Below are positions 9,501-20,133 of a stretch of DNA of 24,976 nt, one piece after another. Source of the stretch: Batrachochytrium dendrobatidis JAM81 (Eukaryota > Chytridiomycota > Chytridiomycetes > Rhizophydiales). Location of the stretch: the NCBI RefSeq assembly GCF_000203795.2, contig NW_006281106.1, forward strand, positions 165,969 through 190,944. Direction: 5' to 3'. Below the pieces are notes generated by a model, which did no database searches, was not told where the DNA came from, and worked only from the letters and a program-made list of their open reading frames with translations. The position numbers and the translations under genes were made by a program. Position 1 is the first letter of the stretch. Each line of letters begins with the position of its first letter.

Positions 9501-12500
9501 CAAGCATAATGATTTTCGAGTTTCCAGAATTTAGCGTATCAGAACCTGTCAGCATGCGTCCTGCACCAACAGCCAGGAAACAAGTATGAGCTTCATTAAC
9601 TAACCCATAGGTTGCCAATTGATCACCAAGCGCTAAAATAGCATCTGTGTCACCAGGTGTACGGTTTGCAAGAATAACAGAAAGAATAAATCGCCATCTA
9701 TCAATGTATTCTTCTGGAGGCATGTTCTCAGGGCCAAATGGACCAGGCAGAAATTCATAAATAGCATTCGGACCAGCACCAGCAAAGAGACCGTATATTA
9801 CATTGATACCGGGAAGTGGAACACCATGTGGCGGCTTGGTGGCAGGAGTTTGCAAGCCAGATCGTGAAAATTGCATAGTAACATCGGCATAAGTTTGACG
9901 ATCCACATGACTGGAGATAATCAAAGCATGTGGCCACATCAAATTGGCTGTAGCAATTTGACATGCTCCCTTTCTATCACCCTCGAGCAGCATAGCATGC
10001 ATTTCAAAGTGAGGATCATTGTGCTGTCCAGAGTTCGGCTTGGTAGATTTAGTATCAAGAATTGTACGTATTTGTTGTGCTGTTGATAATTCAGTTGCTT
10101 GATTGCCTGATCCCAGCATGACCCCATCCTGTTCAAGCGCAAGTCTTGCCATTTTCCATAGTAGTGTTTTTTGGCTTTGATAGGCGACGGTATTTTCAGA
10201 GTTTAAAAAACAGTTGTCAAGGTGCGAAATGAGTTTTTTCTTGTTCCAAATATTTCGCGAACAGACCAGAGGCCCTTTGCCTTCAAATGCAACTTCAATC
10301 TCCTTGGTTATGCCAGAATACAATATACTCTTGACATTAATGGTCAAAATGGGTCCTGGATAAGATTTTTCCGTTACTGTTGGAAGTCCGGTGTTACTGG
10401 TAAGGTATAAAACTTGTCGTCTTGGACGCATGACAACAAGTTTACCACCAAACCCGAACGAGGCAAAAACATGACCGCGATGACGCCTAAGAGGGTCTGA
10501 AAATTCCAAAGGTTTTTGGGGTTGTTGTGCTTGTACAGGAGACTGCGATATGGCCTGAGCATGTTGTGCGTGAGGATCGGTATAGGTGTTGTTGGAATAG
10601 TCATAGTTGGAATGTTCCTGTTGATCATAACCGTTGTAAGAATATTGAGACTGTTGTCCGTGGTATAACTGGGCCGGCTCTGCATAGTTTTGTTGCTGTT
10701 GATGTTCGTCAAAATGTGGCATATTCGATGAACCAGAAACACCTACATCAGGTACAAATTGATATGAAACCCCCGTTTCATTGTTCACCTGGGAGTAATC
10801 TGATTGTTGATAAGTATGATCTGTAGCGTATCCAGTTTGAGCTGGATTAGGTGCGTATTCAACAACAGATTTCTCATGTTCCGTTGCATGAGCAATCTGT
10901 TTTAAGGACAACCCACATTCACCACAAAACTTGGCTGTTGCTTTGCATTCGCATAGACAAGATGGACACTGACGCGTAGTCGATACAGGAGTATGTTCAA
11001 ATGCATTTGTCAAAACTGGAGAGGTGGAAAGCGCATTTTGAGCCATATGATTATTGGATTTGCTGTAGCCAGATGTTACTGATGTCGTACTTAACGGCGG
11101 TGCTGGAGATAGCCGTGAAGATTTTGATTGAACGGCCGACGCCTCAGACAATGGCATATGGGCTGATGGGTTATAGGGTTCGCTAGGAAAATCATGATGG
11201 TATTGCTCAACATGACTAGGTGATGGCTGTCGTACCAAATGGTCATGAGTACTAAAACTATATGGATCTTGAATTTTCTTGTCAACTGGCTGTTGAACAT
11301 TCTGGTGTTGCATAAAAGCTCCATCCCAGCCATATGCATTCTCATTTTGTCCTTGAGTATTGGTTGACTGGTTATATTCTACCTGATTCTGTTGATCGGG
11401 CATATTCTGTTGCTGATGATTTTCCTGATCATATACCAACTGCTGATCAAACGACTGTTGCTGAGAATCTAGTGTCTGTTGTTGATATAAATCTTGATGT
11501 TGAAGATTTGGTACAAATGATTGCTGTTGGTCATAAAACTGTTGATGATCCAATCCTTGAGAGTGGTTAGGAAATTGTTGTGGCTCACCATATCCAAGCC
11601 TCTGGTCAAAGTTCTGTTGCTGTTGATCAAAGTTATTAGGTTGATCTTGACCATAGAATTGCTGCTGGTTGGGATCGTGAATTTGTGCATACATTGCGTT
11701 ATCAGCTGGCTGGTCATACATTGCGTTATCAACCGTCTGACCATACATCGTGTTATCAACAGTCTGACCATACATCGTGTTATCAACAGTCTGACCATAC
11801 ATCGTGTTATCAACCGTCTGATCATACATTGTGTTATCAACCGTCTGACCATACATCGTGTTATCAGTTGGCTGGTCATAGATTGCGTTATTAATCGGCT
11901 GAACATTCCCTTGTACAAATCCAAACGGATCAATACCGTTATATTGATTTCCAAACCCAAAAGGATTAGAAGCAGAATCAGCAAGATCAGCCAAAGAATT
12001 ATGTTCAACGCTTGTAGAAAGACTTTCACGTTGAGACTCGTCTGCCCAAGCTATTGGAATAGGTGGCTCAACAATCGGTGCAGACATGTAACCATCATTC
12101 TCTGTCGTATGCGCAGTACCTTCGTAGTTGGATACTGAATGTACAATAGGCATGGGTAAAATATTTTCGTGCTGCTGAATGTCCGCACTGCTCAGATGTC
12201 CAAAAGAATGCAAATCATTACGCTCAGTCAAACTCTGACTGTGTGTATCAAATGAATCAGGCTGTATAGTTTGGTGCTGCTCGACGCTTTGTTGAAATAA
12301 TGTAGCGCTGCCATGTACAGTAGCGTAATCCTCATAACCAACACCATTATGCGTGTTGGAATCAAAATCAGTAGCAAAATGCTGCTGAGAATCAATCATG
12401 GTATCATCATTTGACGCGATACCCTCCATTGAGCCATCATCTGCATGTGCATTATTATATAAACGCTGAAAATCTTGATTCTGATTTTGCTGGTTATGTG

Positions 12501-14717
12501 GTTGCATAGAAGAACCGTACTGATCAATCGTATTGGACTCAAAAGCAGGCTGTTGTTGTACCTGATGTGAAAACTCCGCATTACTAGTAGAGATATCACT
12601 GGGAATAAAGTGGTTGACCAACGATTGTGAAGTAACAGACATTGGATAAGCGACATTTGAATCAGAATAAGGAATTCCTGCTGTATGTGATGACTGTTGT
12701 TTGTTGACATCAGCCAAAGGAACGGATCCAAGAACTAGATCATCCAAATCATTTAAATTCTGCACATCGCTCGAATGAGTTGCTCTAAAAGCACCAACGT
12801 CATTATGATTGGGATTAAACTGCAGCGAATCATTTGGCGCATGATGTGTAGAATTGGTAAACAATGTTCCTCCAAGAGCAAAATCATAAAACCCAGCAGG
12901 GCGATCGCGAGTATCAATGTCATCAAAGGTGTGGTGGTTGATTTCTGTGTCATTTTGCATGACAACACCATTCTTTGGACCCAAATTTTTACCATTAGGG
13001 TTTGCTGACATGTCTACTGGTGATGAGCGATTAGGTGATAGAGCCAATTGGTTGGAGTGTTTTGAATTTGTCTGGATAGACTGGGAAGACACGCCATGCA
13101 CAACAGAATTTGATTGCATTGCAGCATTAAATGGATTTTCATCTTGCAAATCAAGGTTACGATGATGTTCGTCAAAAAAAGATGCATTTTCTGGTTGTTG
13201 TACATCAGAAACCTCATGCTCAAGAGGAACAATGGCTGGACCACTTGACTCTGATACAACATTAAATACAGCAGTTTCTATTGGAGGTGATGAAGAGTAA
13301 GTAGTTTTAGGTTTGATTTCTTGAGTAGTAACAGTAGTAGACATATTATGCAAAGGGGGAGGTTCAAAAGAAGCTGATACAGTAGATTCGTTAACTTTTG
13401 GCTGTGATTGCTGCAATTGATGATGATGCTCATCCTTGGTATACGCTGGACTTTTTAATGGAGGTCCAGCAACCGTGACTGACGCGTTTAGAAGAGGTAT
13501 GCCAGACTGAAAAGTTTGGTTGGGTAAAGGAGATGGAGGTTTTGGAGAAATGACTTTAGGCTGCTGATGGTTGTGTTTGGAACTTTCTTGATGGTATTGC
13601 ACACCAGCAGTGCGTGTCAAAGACACATTGTGATCTACAGGTTGCGAAGAAGAGATTTGATCAAACCCAAATTCATCTATCAATTTTTGAGCATTCATAT
13701 TTTTCTGCAAAGGACCAGTAGGGGGCTTAACGTTTGTTACACGAGTAGGTGAGTGTGATCCATTAGTAGGGACAGTATGATCCTGGCTAGTTTTAGTATT
13801 ATGAACAGTGGTCGTAGAACCAAGACCAAACGAATCAAAAAACGATGCATGGTTTGATGTTATATTTGAAGTAGTTACAGTTTTTTTAGCACCATCAACC
13901 GAACCCAATGATCCAGTTTCGGTTGAAAACTGCGTGGAGCCAGACACAACGCGTCCTACACCCGTCGCATCGATTGGATTCCTCTTTGTATTGCTGGCCA
14001 TTGAAGAATGTCTTTGGGCGGCAGACCCAGATGTAGACGTGGGTGGACGTGCAAAGGATCCTGTAGATGGTGGTGGACGTCGAGAAAGCATGCGAGGCGG
14101 AGGAGCATTGGCAAATCTACTCGTAGTGCCAGTAGTTGTAGTGACTGTATAATATTGTAATGAATTGGAACAAGAATTGAATAATCGTCAGCTTTCATAT
14201 AGTTGTCATGATAGTATTGCACTGGATATGAATGTCTAAACTCATCAAAACCCCAATGCACAAGTATTTCTAAATCAGGACCATTCTGGTCCTGTAAGAC
14301 TACACCAAAAATGACCCCTGCAAAAAGGACATTTGCACTCGAATCGAGAGCATTCTTTAATGATCACTTTTACTAGTCAGATTCTGGGACATGCATGACA
14401 GTCGTCATTGTCAAATCCTTACCTGATCCAGCCAATGACGCAGCTGAGTTTCCAGCAGTATTATCCTTGCTACTGGCATCGATAAAAGAATGTTTTGGCC
14501 CAGCCAATGCGGTATTCATACTGGTAGAGATAGAACCAGACAAAGGACTGTTTGGGTCGTCGTTCTGTTGGTGCTGGAAGGAACTCACGCTTCCATTAGA
14601 AGTGGTGCTGCCTTTGCTACCACTACGACGACGGTTTAGCACAGAATTGTGATTTGCACTAGAGTAAGACTGTTGTGGGTGAAGTAAAGGTCTATCCAAA
14701 GGCTTGCTCGAATGCAT
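6508..14717 (-). CDS. SEC16: Sec16, COPII endoplasmic-reticulum exit-site scaffold (two exons, 2643 aa)
   Basis: Sec16 marks ER exit sites and organises COPII coat assembly with Sec13, Sec23 and Sec24. Model: exon 1 14717-14423, intron 14422-14145 (GTAAGG...TACAG, 278 bp), exon 2 14144-6508. The splice joins in frame and adds 116 residues before the ATG at 14091. Position 14717 is the first ATG after an in-frame stop. The long N-terminal half is disordered and Gln/Asn/His/Ser-rich. It carries a 9-residue repeat (about 843-916) and a CX2C-X10-CX2C zinc-ribbon (about 1156-1180). The central conserved domain starts near 1308 (PLEFSDPLRRHRGH, FGFGGKLVVMRPRR). The ancestral coatomer element follows (about 1420-1790: LLWKMARLALEQDG, MLLEGDRKGACQIA, LMWPHALIISSHVD). 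The Ser/Pro-rich C-terminus has the Sec16-type FDKDLKKWV motif near 2345. Yeast Sec16 is about 2200 residues. The call is firm; the extreme N-terminus rests on the splice model. Confidence 0.93.
10903..10975 (-). other. Zinc-ribbon coding segment within SEC16
   Basis: This segment encodes CPSC, ten residues, then CGECG, the spacing of small zinc-ribbon domains. A further CxC (CEC) lies between the two knuckles. It sits in otherwise disordered sequence about 130 residues before the central conserved domain. All four cysteines of the CX2C pairs are present, so a folded metal site is plausible. Confidence 0.7.
11690..11905 (-). repeat. 27-bp coding minisatellite in SEC16 (about 7-8 copies)
   Basis: The period is 27 bp, in frame, encoding 9-residue units of the form YGQTVDNTM. 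The central copies are nearly identical (YGQ/YDQ and TVDNTM/TVDNAM variants) and the edge copies are degenerate (PTDNTM, PADNAM). Near-identity at DNA level suggests recent slippage or gene conversion. Copy number may vary between strains. Confidence 0.9.
14276..14294. repeat. Perfect 8-bp hairpin in the SEC16 intron
   Basis: CAGGACCA (14276-14283) and TGGTCCTG (14287-14294) pair around a 3-nt loop in the middle of the 278-bp intron. It is too small for an RNA gene by itself. Confidence 0.6.
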
Positions 14718-14761
14718 GGAATTGAGCTGTGGATCGTCAAGGAAAGTGTCTGATATTTGCT

Positions 14762-14798
14762 TGACTTGTCAATCGACTTGTCAATTGACTTGTCAATC
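14762..14798. promoter_or_regulatory. Three tandem 12-bp dyad-symmetric elements upstream of SEC16
   Basis: GACTTGTCAATC, GACTTGTCAATT and GACTTGTCAATC follow one another at 14763-14774, 14775-14786 and 14787-14798. Offset by one base, each forms TTGACTTGTCAA or TCGACTTGTCAA. The TTGAC/GTCAA arms give dyad symmetry around a 2-bp centre. The array begins 45 bp upstream of the SEC16 ATG. Two extra ACTTGTC words lie at about 14826-14839. It could be a dimeric transcription-factor array; no binding protein is identified. Confidence 0.5.
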
Positions 14799-15234
14799 AA
14801 TACTCGAGATTAATAAAGAATCGTTTACTTGTCACTTGTCTTTACGCAAAACCAATTGTCTTTGAAATTGTTTCAACTCAACTTTTGTACAAATCAAAGT
14901 TTGAATCAAAAATTCTTTCAAGTTTGTCATTCTGATGTTAGGCTTGATAACAAACTCTTGAAAACTAATTCATTCGCGTTCTAGTTCAACAGAAATATTG
15001 CATATTTCAAGAATGTAATCGTTGTTTTCATGCTGTCTAGTGTCATAATACTCAATTTAAATAAAAAAAAAGAATCAAAGATTGATCAAGTGTGGGTTTT
15101 ACTGGAACTGAAATGTCATCACTTGTTTAGTTTTATATAGAACACACGGAAAGACTGGTTTAGTATACGCTTTGTTATTCTTGTTTATTGTTGCATTTTA
15201 CGTGAATATTAACTGTATCAAACTCAATTGTCGT

Positions 15235-15274
15235 CAATTCGCGACTTTTGCTTGCAATTCGTGACTTTTGCTAT
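15235..15274. repeat. 20-bp direct repeat upstream of the flagellar PG-repeat gene
   Basis: Two adjacent units (15235-15254 and 15255-15274) share CAATTCG, then GACTTTTGCT, with only three differences. They lie about 160-200 bp before the ATG at 15435. They may be promoter elements or a slippage duplicate. Confidence 0.65.
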
Positions 15275-15434
15275 TCCAAATTTACTTGGAATTTATATTT
15301 ATTTAACTAGCAAGAACAACATCGATCAGTCTTTATTTGGTTATTCATAAACATTGTTTTTTTAATATCTGATTGGCTTGATTGAATTGCATCTTTATTT
15401 GTCAAAATCTCAAGTGAGTTGTAATATCAAACTT

Positions 15435-18260
15435 ATGTACTCTAAATCTGAACGTAAATTCCTGCAGCCTGACAAGGATCATGCAAATCCAAGATTGGGA
15501 CCTGGATGTTACGCTGCAGATGACACTACACTAATTGCTGGAAAACTAGTTGGTAATGATGGGTATGTAATGTAGACAGTGCATTGTATAGTATGACTAT
15601 ATTGAATTTGAATCAAATATATTAACGTGTATCGACCAACTAAATATCGTTACATTAGATACGCCCCATTCACATCACTGTCACCACGTAAATCATATTT
15701 TGATACTTTTATTATCAACGGACCTGCTCCAGGTACATATGACAATGAATTGGGCGTATGTGCTACTCATCGTAAAGACCCTGCATCCCTTTTTGGTAGA
15801 TCTCGCTCCAATCGGTTTATGCAAAATGCTTCGCCTACACCTGGTCCTGGTGCTTACATCAGTCTTTCTTTACAATCCAGCTCTCATGAATTAAACAACG
15901 GTTCGCGCACACGTAAACCCAATATCCATAAACTTTCGTTAATGCAACAGCCAGTTGGAGTGGAACTATCTAGCAATGATGTATACAATCCAACATGTGC
16001 TCCTAAATATATTAAAAAAACAAGTCGTACAGAAATCGATCAAAACAACTCGACAGAAGCATTTTCTCAACGCCATGTTGCAGGAACTGACATGGATGAA
16101 GTGGCGGATCTGGAAACTGAGACGCTTTCTGGACCTGAAGCAAAACGTGTATCATTTTCTCAAAGAACCAATCATTCTCATGACGAGGATCATCACAGCG
16201 AAAATCATTCTGGCAATGATCATTGCTCAAACAAACACCAAGGAAATATTGTTTGGAAACGAAAATATGTTCCTCCAAGTATTCCTGCTGGACGATATGC
16301 ATTTGGATACAAAGAAAACACTGGTAGTAACACAACACAGCTTATGTAGTCATCAATGTTGAATAGATTGTATTTTGACAAGCTAATCAAACCAATACAA
16401 TTTCAATAGATGGAGATTTAATGCCTCGTAAACCACCAAAAAAGATTACCGAGGTAAACATTTGGTCATTGGTATATATTAACAAAAACAACTAACTATT
16501 CTTTTATCATCAGGATGAACCCCTATACTTGTCTTCGTTTGCCGAAAAGGCAAAACACGAATCCAGAGGACATAAATTCACAAAAGGTGGTGATCGTCTT
16601 CATTACAAACCCACTGAAGCACCTGGACCCAATAGGTACAATCCACTCATGAGCGAAAAGTATCTTAATACAAAGTCAAATGGATCCGGTTCTGCTGCTA
16701 TGACACTCGCTCCATGCAGGCGGGTTACAGACGAAATTGTTGCAGATTCAGTCAAAAGAGGGGTTCCTGGTCCAGGAGCTTATAATATCAAGGCACCATT
16801 GACTGAAAAACTTGCGCAACCAAAAAACAGAATTCGGTTTGGTGGTAAGATGGCACGTAGTCAAGCCAATAGGCTGTATATAAAAATGTGCTGATTAGTA
16901 CTTTACTATTTTAAAGGTCAAAAAGCCGATCATACCTATATTAATCAGGATCTTATAAAACTGCCTGGTCCAGGAGCTTACTATCCTGAGTATTCAAGCC
17001 AGCTAAAGGTATGTAAAATACTGGCATTAGATGTTTTAATCCAAGCTAACTCTAACCCTGTAAATTTGACAGCCGCATTCGCACAAACCACAACCATTTG
17101 GATCTACCAGTAAACGGTTTGATCATTTAGGATTGCTTAAATCATCACAAGCTCCTGCCGTTGGATCGTATGAAATTGAAAAAGTAGGTACAATTTTAGT
17201 ATGGTTTAAACATTGTAATAGCATGCACTGCCGACTGTTTAGGCAATACAGAATGACTTGATGTTTTGCAATGCGAATCTGTTTCTAGATCAACAGTATT
17301 TTTGAAAAAGTTCAAAAACGAGCATTAGATGTATCACTTCGACCAGCAGCATTTGGATTTATTTCAGAACGGTTTGTCGAAAAGCGACAAGTAAGTGTAA
17401 TATGATTTAAAATGACGGTTTGAAACACATCAACATGGAATAACATTTGTGTAATAAAGATTGCAATTCCAGGTCCAGGAGCATACGATCCATTAGAAAA
17501 CTCAAACAATCATTCACGTTTTGCAAACCCGAGTCTCAAAGAGCATACAGAGAGTCGCAAAAAACACAGTCACATTAAAAAAATAGCACATCCTAGTGGC
17601 ATGACACAAGTATTTTTTGGAAATTTGCAATTTCCAGCTTCAAAAGTGCATTCAGTCATATTTGGAACTCAAACAGAGCGGTTTGCAGAATCTACTTCAG
17701 GTAATAGGAATAGTGTGATGAATGGACATTATTGCATAGATATTAATACAAAATGGATGGTTTGCAGATCTTCCTCCTCCAGGAGCATACGATGTGATCA
17801 ATTCATTTCAAGCACTAAAAACCAAAGGAAGGATTGAAAACACAGGAGTGCTAGCTAGTCAGAACAAAAGAGAACTGTTTCCAAGTGAGTTGTAAAGATG
17901 TTGACTTGCAAGTTTGATGTGCATGGAATAAGTTTAGACAATAATTAACCATGAATCCAGTGACGAGTACAATGCCAGGTCCAGGAGAATACAATCCAGT
18001 GCTCGTGGATCACAAGGAAATACGCCGACATGTTGGCGCGTTTCTATCAACGGTACAACTTGCATTTAAGCTTTTTGATACAGATTGGATAGATAATAAC
18101 ATGTTGATTATGAATGCAATAGGGATCTCGATTTGCAGAAAAGCATGAGAAAGTGCCAGGACCAGGACCAGGCAGTTATCCCATTGAATCCAAGAATGGG
18201 TTATTGAAAAAGACATTCAACATCACATTGACTGAGTGGGGACAAGCAGTTGGAGCATGA
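15435..18260 (+). CDS. Sperm-tail PG-rich repeat (STPGR) flagellar protein (11 exons, 686 aa)
   Basis: A probable axoneme-associated structural protein, expected in the zoospore flagellum. Exons: 15435-15562, 15659-16323, 16410-16453, 16514-16844, 16917-17008, 17073-17183, 17289-17390, 17460-17700, 17768-17884, 17961-18052, 18123-18260. All ten introns are GT-AG, 60-105 bp, and frames join to a TGA at 18258. About eleven copies of the hallmark motif occur: LGPGCY, PAPGTYD, PGPGAYI, PGPNRYN, PGPGAYN, PGPGAYY, PAVGSYE, PGPGAYD, PPPGAYD, PGPGEYN and PGPGSY. They alternate with FG...RF segments such as FGSTSKRF, FGFISERF and FGTQTERF. The closest named relatives are animal STPG1/STPG2 and ODF3-type proteins; I cannot choose between them. 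Reading through intron 2 would end at a TAG at 16347. The start is the first ATG in frame with the first PG motif. The least certain junction is the exon 10 acceptor at 17960. Confidence 0.88.
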
Positions 18261-18331
18261 ATAAATAGTATTAAAGTTGAGAGTGATTCCGCCAGGGGTG
18301 AGCATTCCTTACTGCATATTACCAATCTGTC
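18260..18331 (+). promoter_or_regulatory. Compact intergenic spacer with poly(A)-like signal touching the stop codon
   Basis: AATAAA at 18260-18265 overlaps the last base of the TGA. Only 71 bp separate this stop from the ATG of the dihydrofolate synthase gene, so terminator and promoter functions must overlap or lie in coding DNA. Confidence 0.55.
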
Positions 18332-19699
18332 ATGGCTCCTGTTATTCAGCCTGGATTGGAGAGAGTGAGAGAACTGCTGGCTGAGCTATACAACCCACAT
18401 TTGGGTATGCCAGTAGTGCATGTTGCTGGAACTAATGGAAAAGGCTCTGTTTGTTCATACATCTCCAGTGTCTTGGCTGCTACTGGCTTGAAGACTGCTA
18501 GTTTCTCATCTCCCCATCTGCTACATCCAAGGGACAGTATTAGAATCAATGGTCAGGCAATCACCTTGCAGCAATATCAATCAGCTCATAGACAAGTCCA
18601 GATGGCTATGAAGGCTATCGCTGTTACAAGAAACAACTCTCCTGAGCAACATCAACTCCCAACAGCATCTCCTTTTGAGCAACTTGTTGCACTCATGTTT
18701 TTGGTTATACGGCAGCTGCAGGTTGATATTGTTGTGCTGGAAGTCGGGCTAGGAGGACTTTTGGATGCAACCAATATCATTCCATCTCCACTGGTTGCTG
18801 TCATTACTGCTATAGGAATCGATCATACTGCATTCTTGGGCACTACTGTGCTGGAAATTGCTGCTCATAAAGCTGGTATTTTCAAGCCTGAAAACTGTGT
18901 TGCTGTTATTGCTCGTCAACCCCAATCCAATGTGCAACTTCTACTGGAACAGTATGCATCAGCTGCACAGTGTCAGATTCATCCTCTACCATCAGTATGT
19001 GTGGTTTCTTCTGATGGCAACAATATCTATCCATCAGTATCCGCTACGTTTTGTAATACGCAACTCCAACTCGTTCAAAGACTGCCAGGCTCATTTCAAT
19101 TGGATAATATAGCTGCTGCTCTCGCTGCATTAGAATCCCTTGTTCTAGTGCACAACTATACTATTTCTGCATCTGATGTGATCAATGGGTTTGATTCTGT
19201 AACATGTCCTGGTAGACTAGAGTGGATTCAGCATCCAGATCTACCCATTTCAAATCTGCCCATTTCAGATCCACCTACGAATCGTCGTGTTTTGCTTGAT
19301 GGTGCACACAACCCATTGGCTGCTGCAGTTCTTGCAGACTACGTCAACCACCAACGAAACGCAATGCCATCACTTGCTCATGTTCATTGGATTGTTGGAT
19401 TTACTAGTGGAAAAGATATCCATAATTCACTTTCATGCCTTGTTCAACCCCAAGATCGTGTTTCTGTCGTTCCATTTGCACAACCACTTGATATGCCTTG
19501 GATTCATTCAGAGGATACTCGTATTATTGCAAATGTAGCCGATACACTGATTCAAGGCGATACGCCATCACAATGCTTTGACAGTTTTGCAGATGCGTGG
19601 AACGTTATCACATCTAGTAACACCGATTGTATTGTTGTTATTTGTGGTTCACTCTACTTGGTATCTGAAGTGTACCGCACTCTACACATGACGTTTTAG
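18332..19699 (+). CDS. FOL3: Dihydrofolate synthase (FolC/FOL3 type, 455 aa)
   Basis: Joins L-glutamate to dihydropteroate using ATP to make dihydrofolate, the step after dihydropteroate synthase in de novo folate synthesis. It belongs to the Mur ligase superfamily. The P-loop HVAGTNGKGSV is at residues 30-40. SPHLLHPRDSIRING follows near 60-75. E137 lies in LEVGLGG, and IDHTAFLG and HKAGIFK (likely carbamylated lysine near 180) follow. The C-terminal ligase domain has LLDGAHNP near 320. The TNGKGSVC P-loop and SPHLLHPRDSI block resemble yeast FOL3 (synthase) more than MET7 or human FPGS (TKGKGS), so I favour dihydrofolate synthase over folylpolyglutamate synthase. The usual GGRLDATN motif reads GGLLDATN here (L143). 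A small duplication LPISNLPISD precedes the C-terminal domain. Single exon, unlike its intron-rich neighbour. ATG 18332 gives the usual family N-terminus. Confidence 0.92.
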   Translation: MAPVIQPGLERVRELLAELYNPHLGMPVVHVAGTNGKGSVCSYISSVLAATGLKTASFSSPHLLHPRDSIRINGQAITLQQYQSAHRQVQMAMKAIAVTRNNSPEQHQLPTASPFEQLVALMFLVIRQLQVDIVVLEVGLGGLLDATNIIPSPLVAVITAIGIDHTAFLGTTVLEIAAHKAGIFKPENCVAVIARQPQSNVQLLLEQYASAAQCQIHPLPSVCVVSSDGNNIYPSVSATFCNTQLQLVQRLPGSFQLDNIAAALAALESLVLVHNYTISASDVINGFDSVTCPGRLEWIQHPDLPISNLPISDPPTNRRVLLDGAHNPLAAAVLADYVNHQRNAMPSLAHVHWIVGFTSGKDIHNSLSCLVQPQDRVSVVPFAQPLDMPWIHSEDTRIIANVADTLIQGDTPSQCFDSFADAWNVITSSNTDCIVVICGSLYLVSEVYRTLHMTF

Positions 19700-20106
19700 A
19701 GTCTACTTGAATTTGTGTTTGATGCACCATATTTGCAATGAATACATTTGCATTGGTTGATGGCTTGCATGCATACTATTGTGTATTTTGAGATGCTCTA
19801 ATGCATTGAATTGACTAACCATCTAGATGCAACCCAACATGAATGTGCGGAAAATATCACATCAATGTACTAAACTACTCTAAACAATACGCTATAACCA
19901 AAGTAAATTTGAAATCTACACATTCATCAACACAATCCAATAGACATGCAGATACAACAAGATTGAACCACAAACAGTCTAAAGTTGTGGAAACACGACG
20001 GTAGAATCAACAAAATGGAAACTAAACACCATGTGGCAAATGAGTGTTTAAACCAAGCTTTTTTAAATTCAAAGTGATTTTATAAAACAATTTAATGGTT
20101 TTGTTT
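19700..20106. other. Intergenic stretch downstream of FOL3
   Basis: About 400 bp of AT-rich DNA with no supportable ORF, RNA gene or repeat; the direct-repeat block begins just to its right. Confidence 0.6.
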
Positions 20107-20133
20107 AAAAGGTATTTAAAAGATATTAGGATA

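Larger units (their letters stand above)
14718..15434. other. Divergent promoter region of SEC16 and the flagellar PG-repeat gene
   Basis: 717 bp, AT-rich, no supportable ORF or RNA gene. Two repeat motifs inside it are listed separately. Otherwise it is T/A tracts and short ACTTGTC or CAATT words. Confidence 0.6.

Noticed and set aside
11521..12138. Long plus-strand open frames opposite the SEC16 minisatellite
   Set aside because: They are antisense shadows of the 27-bp repeat; the composition is repetitive and no family is recognisable.
14200..14260. Box C/D snoRNA-like signals in the SEC16 intron (a TGATGA-like word and a CTGA about 65 nt apart on the minus strand)
   Set aside because: Box C starts with the wrong base, the flanks do not form a terminal stem, and there are no clear D' or C' boxes.
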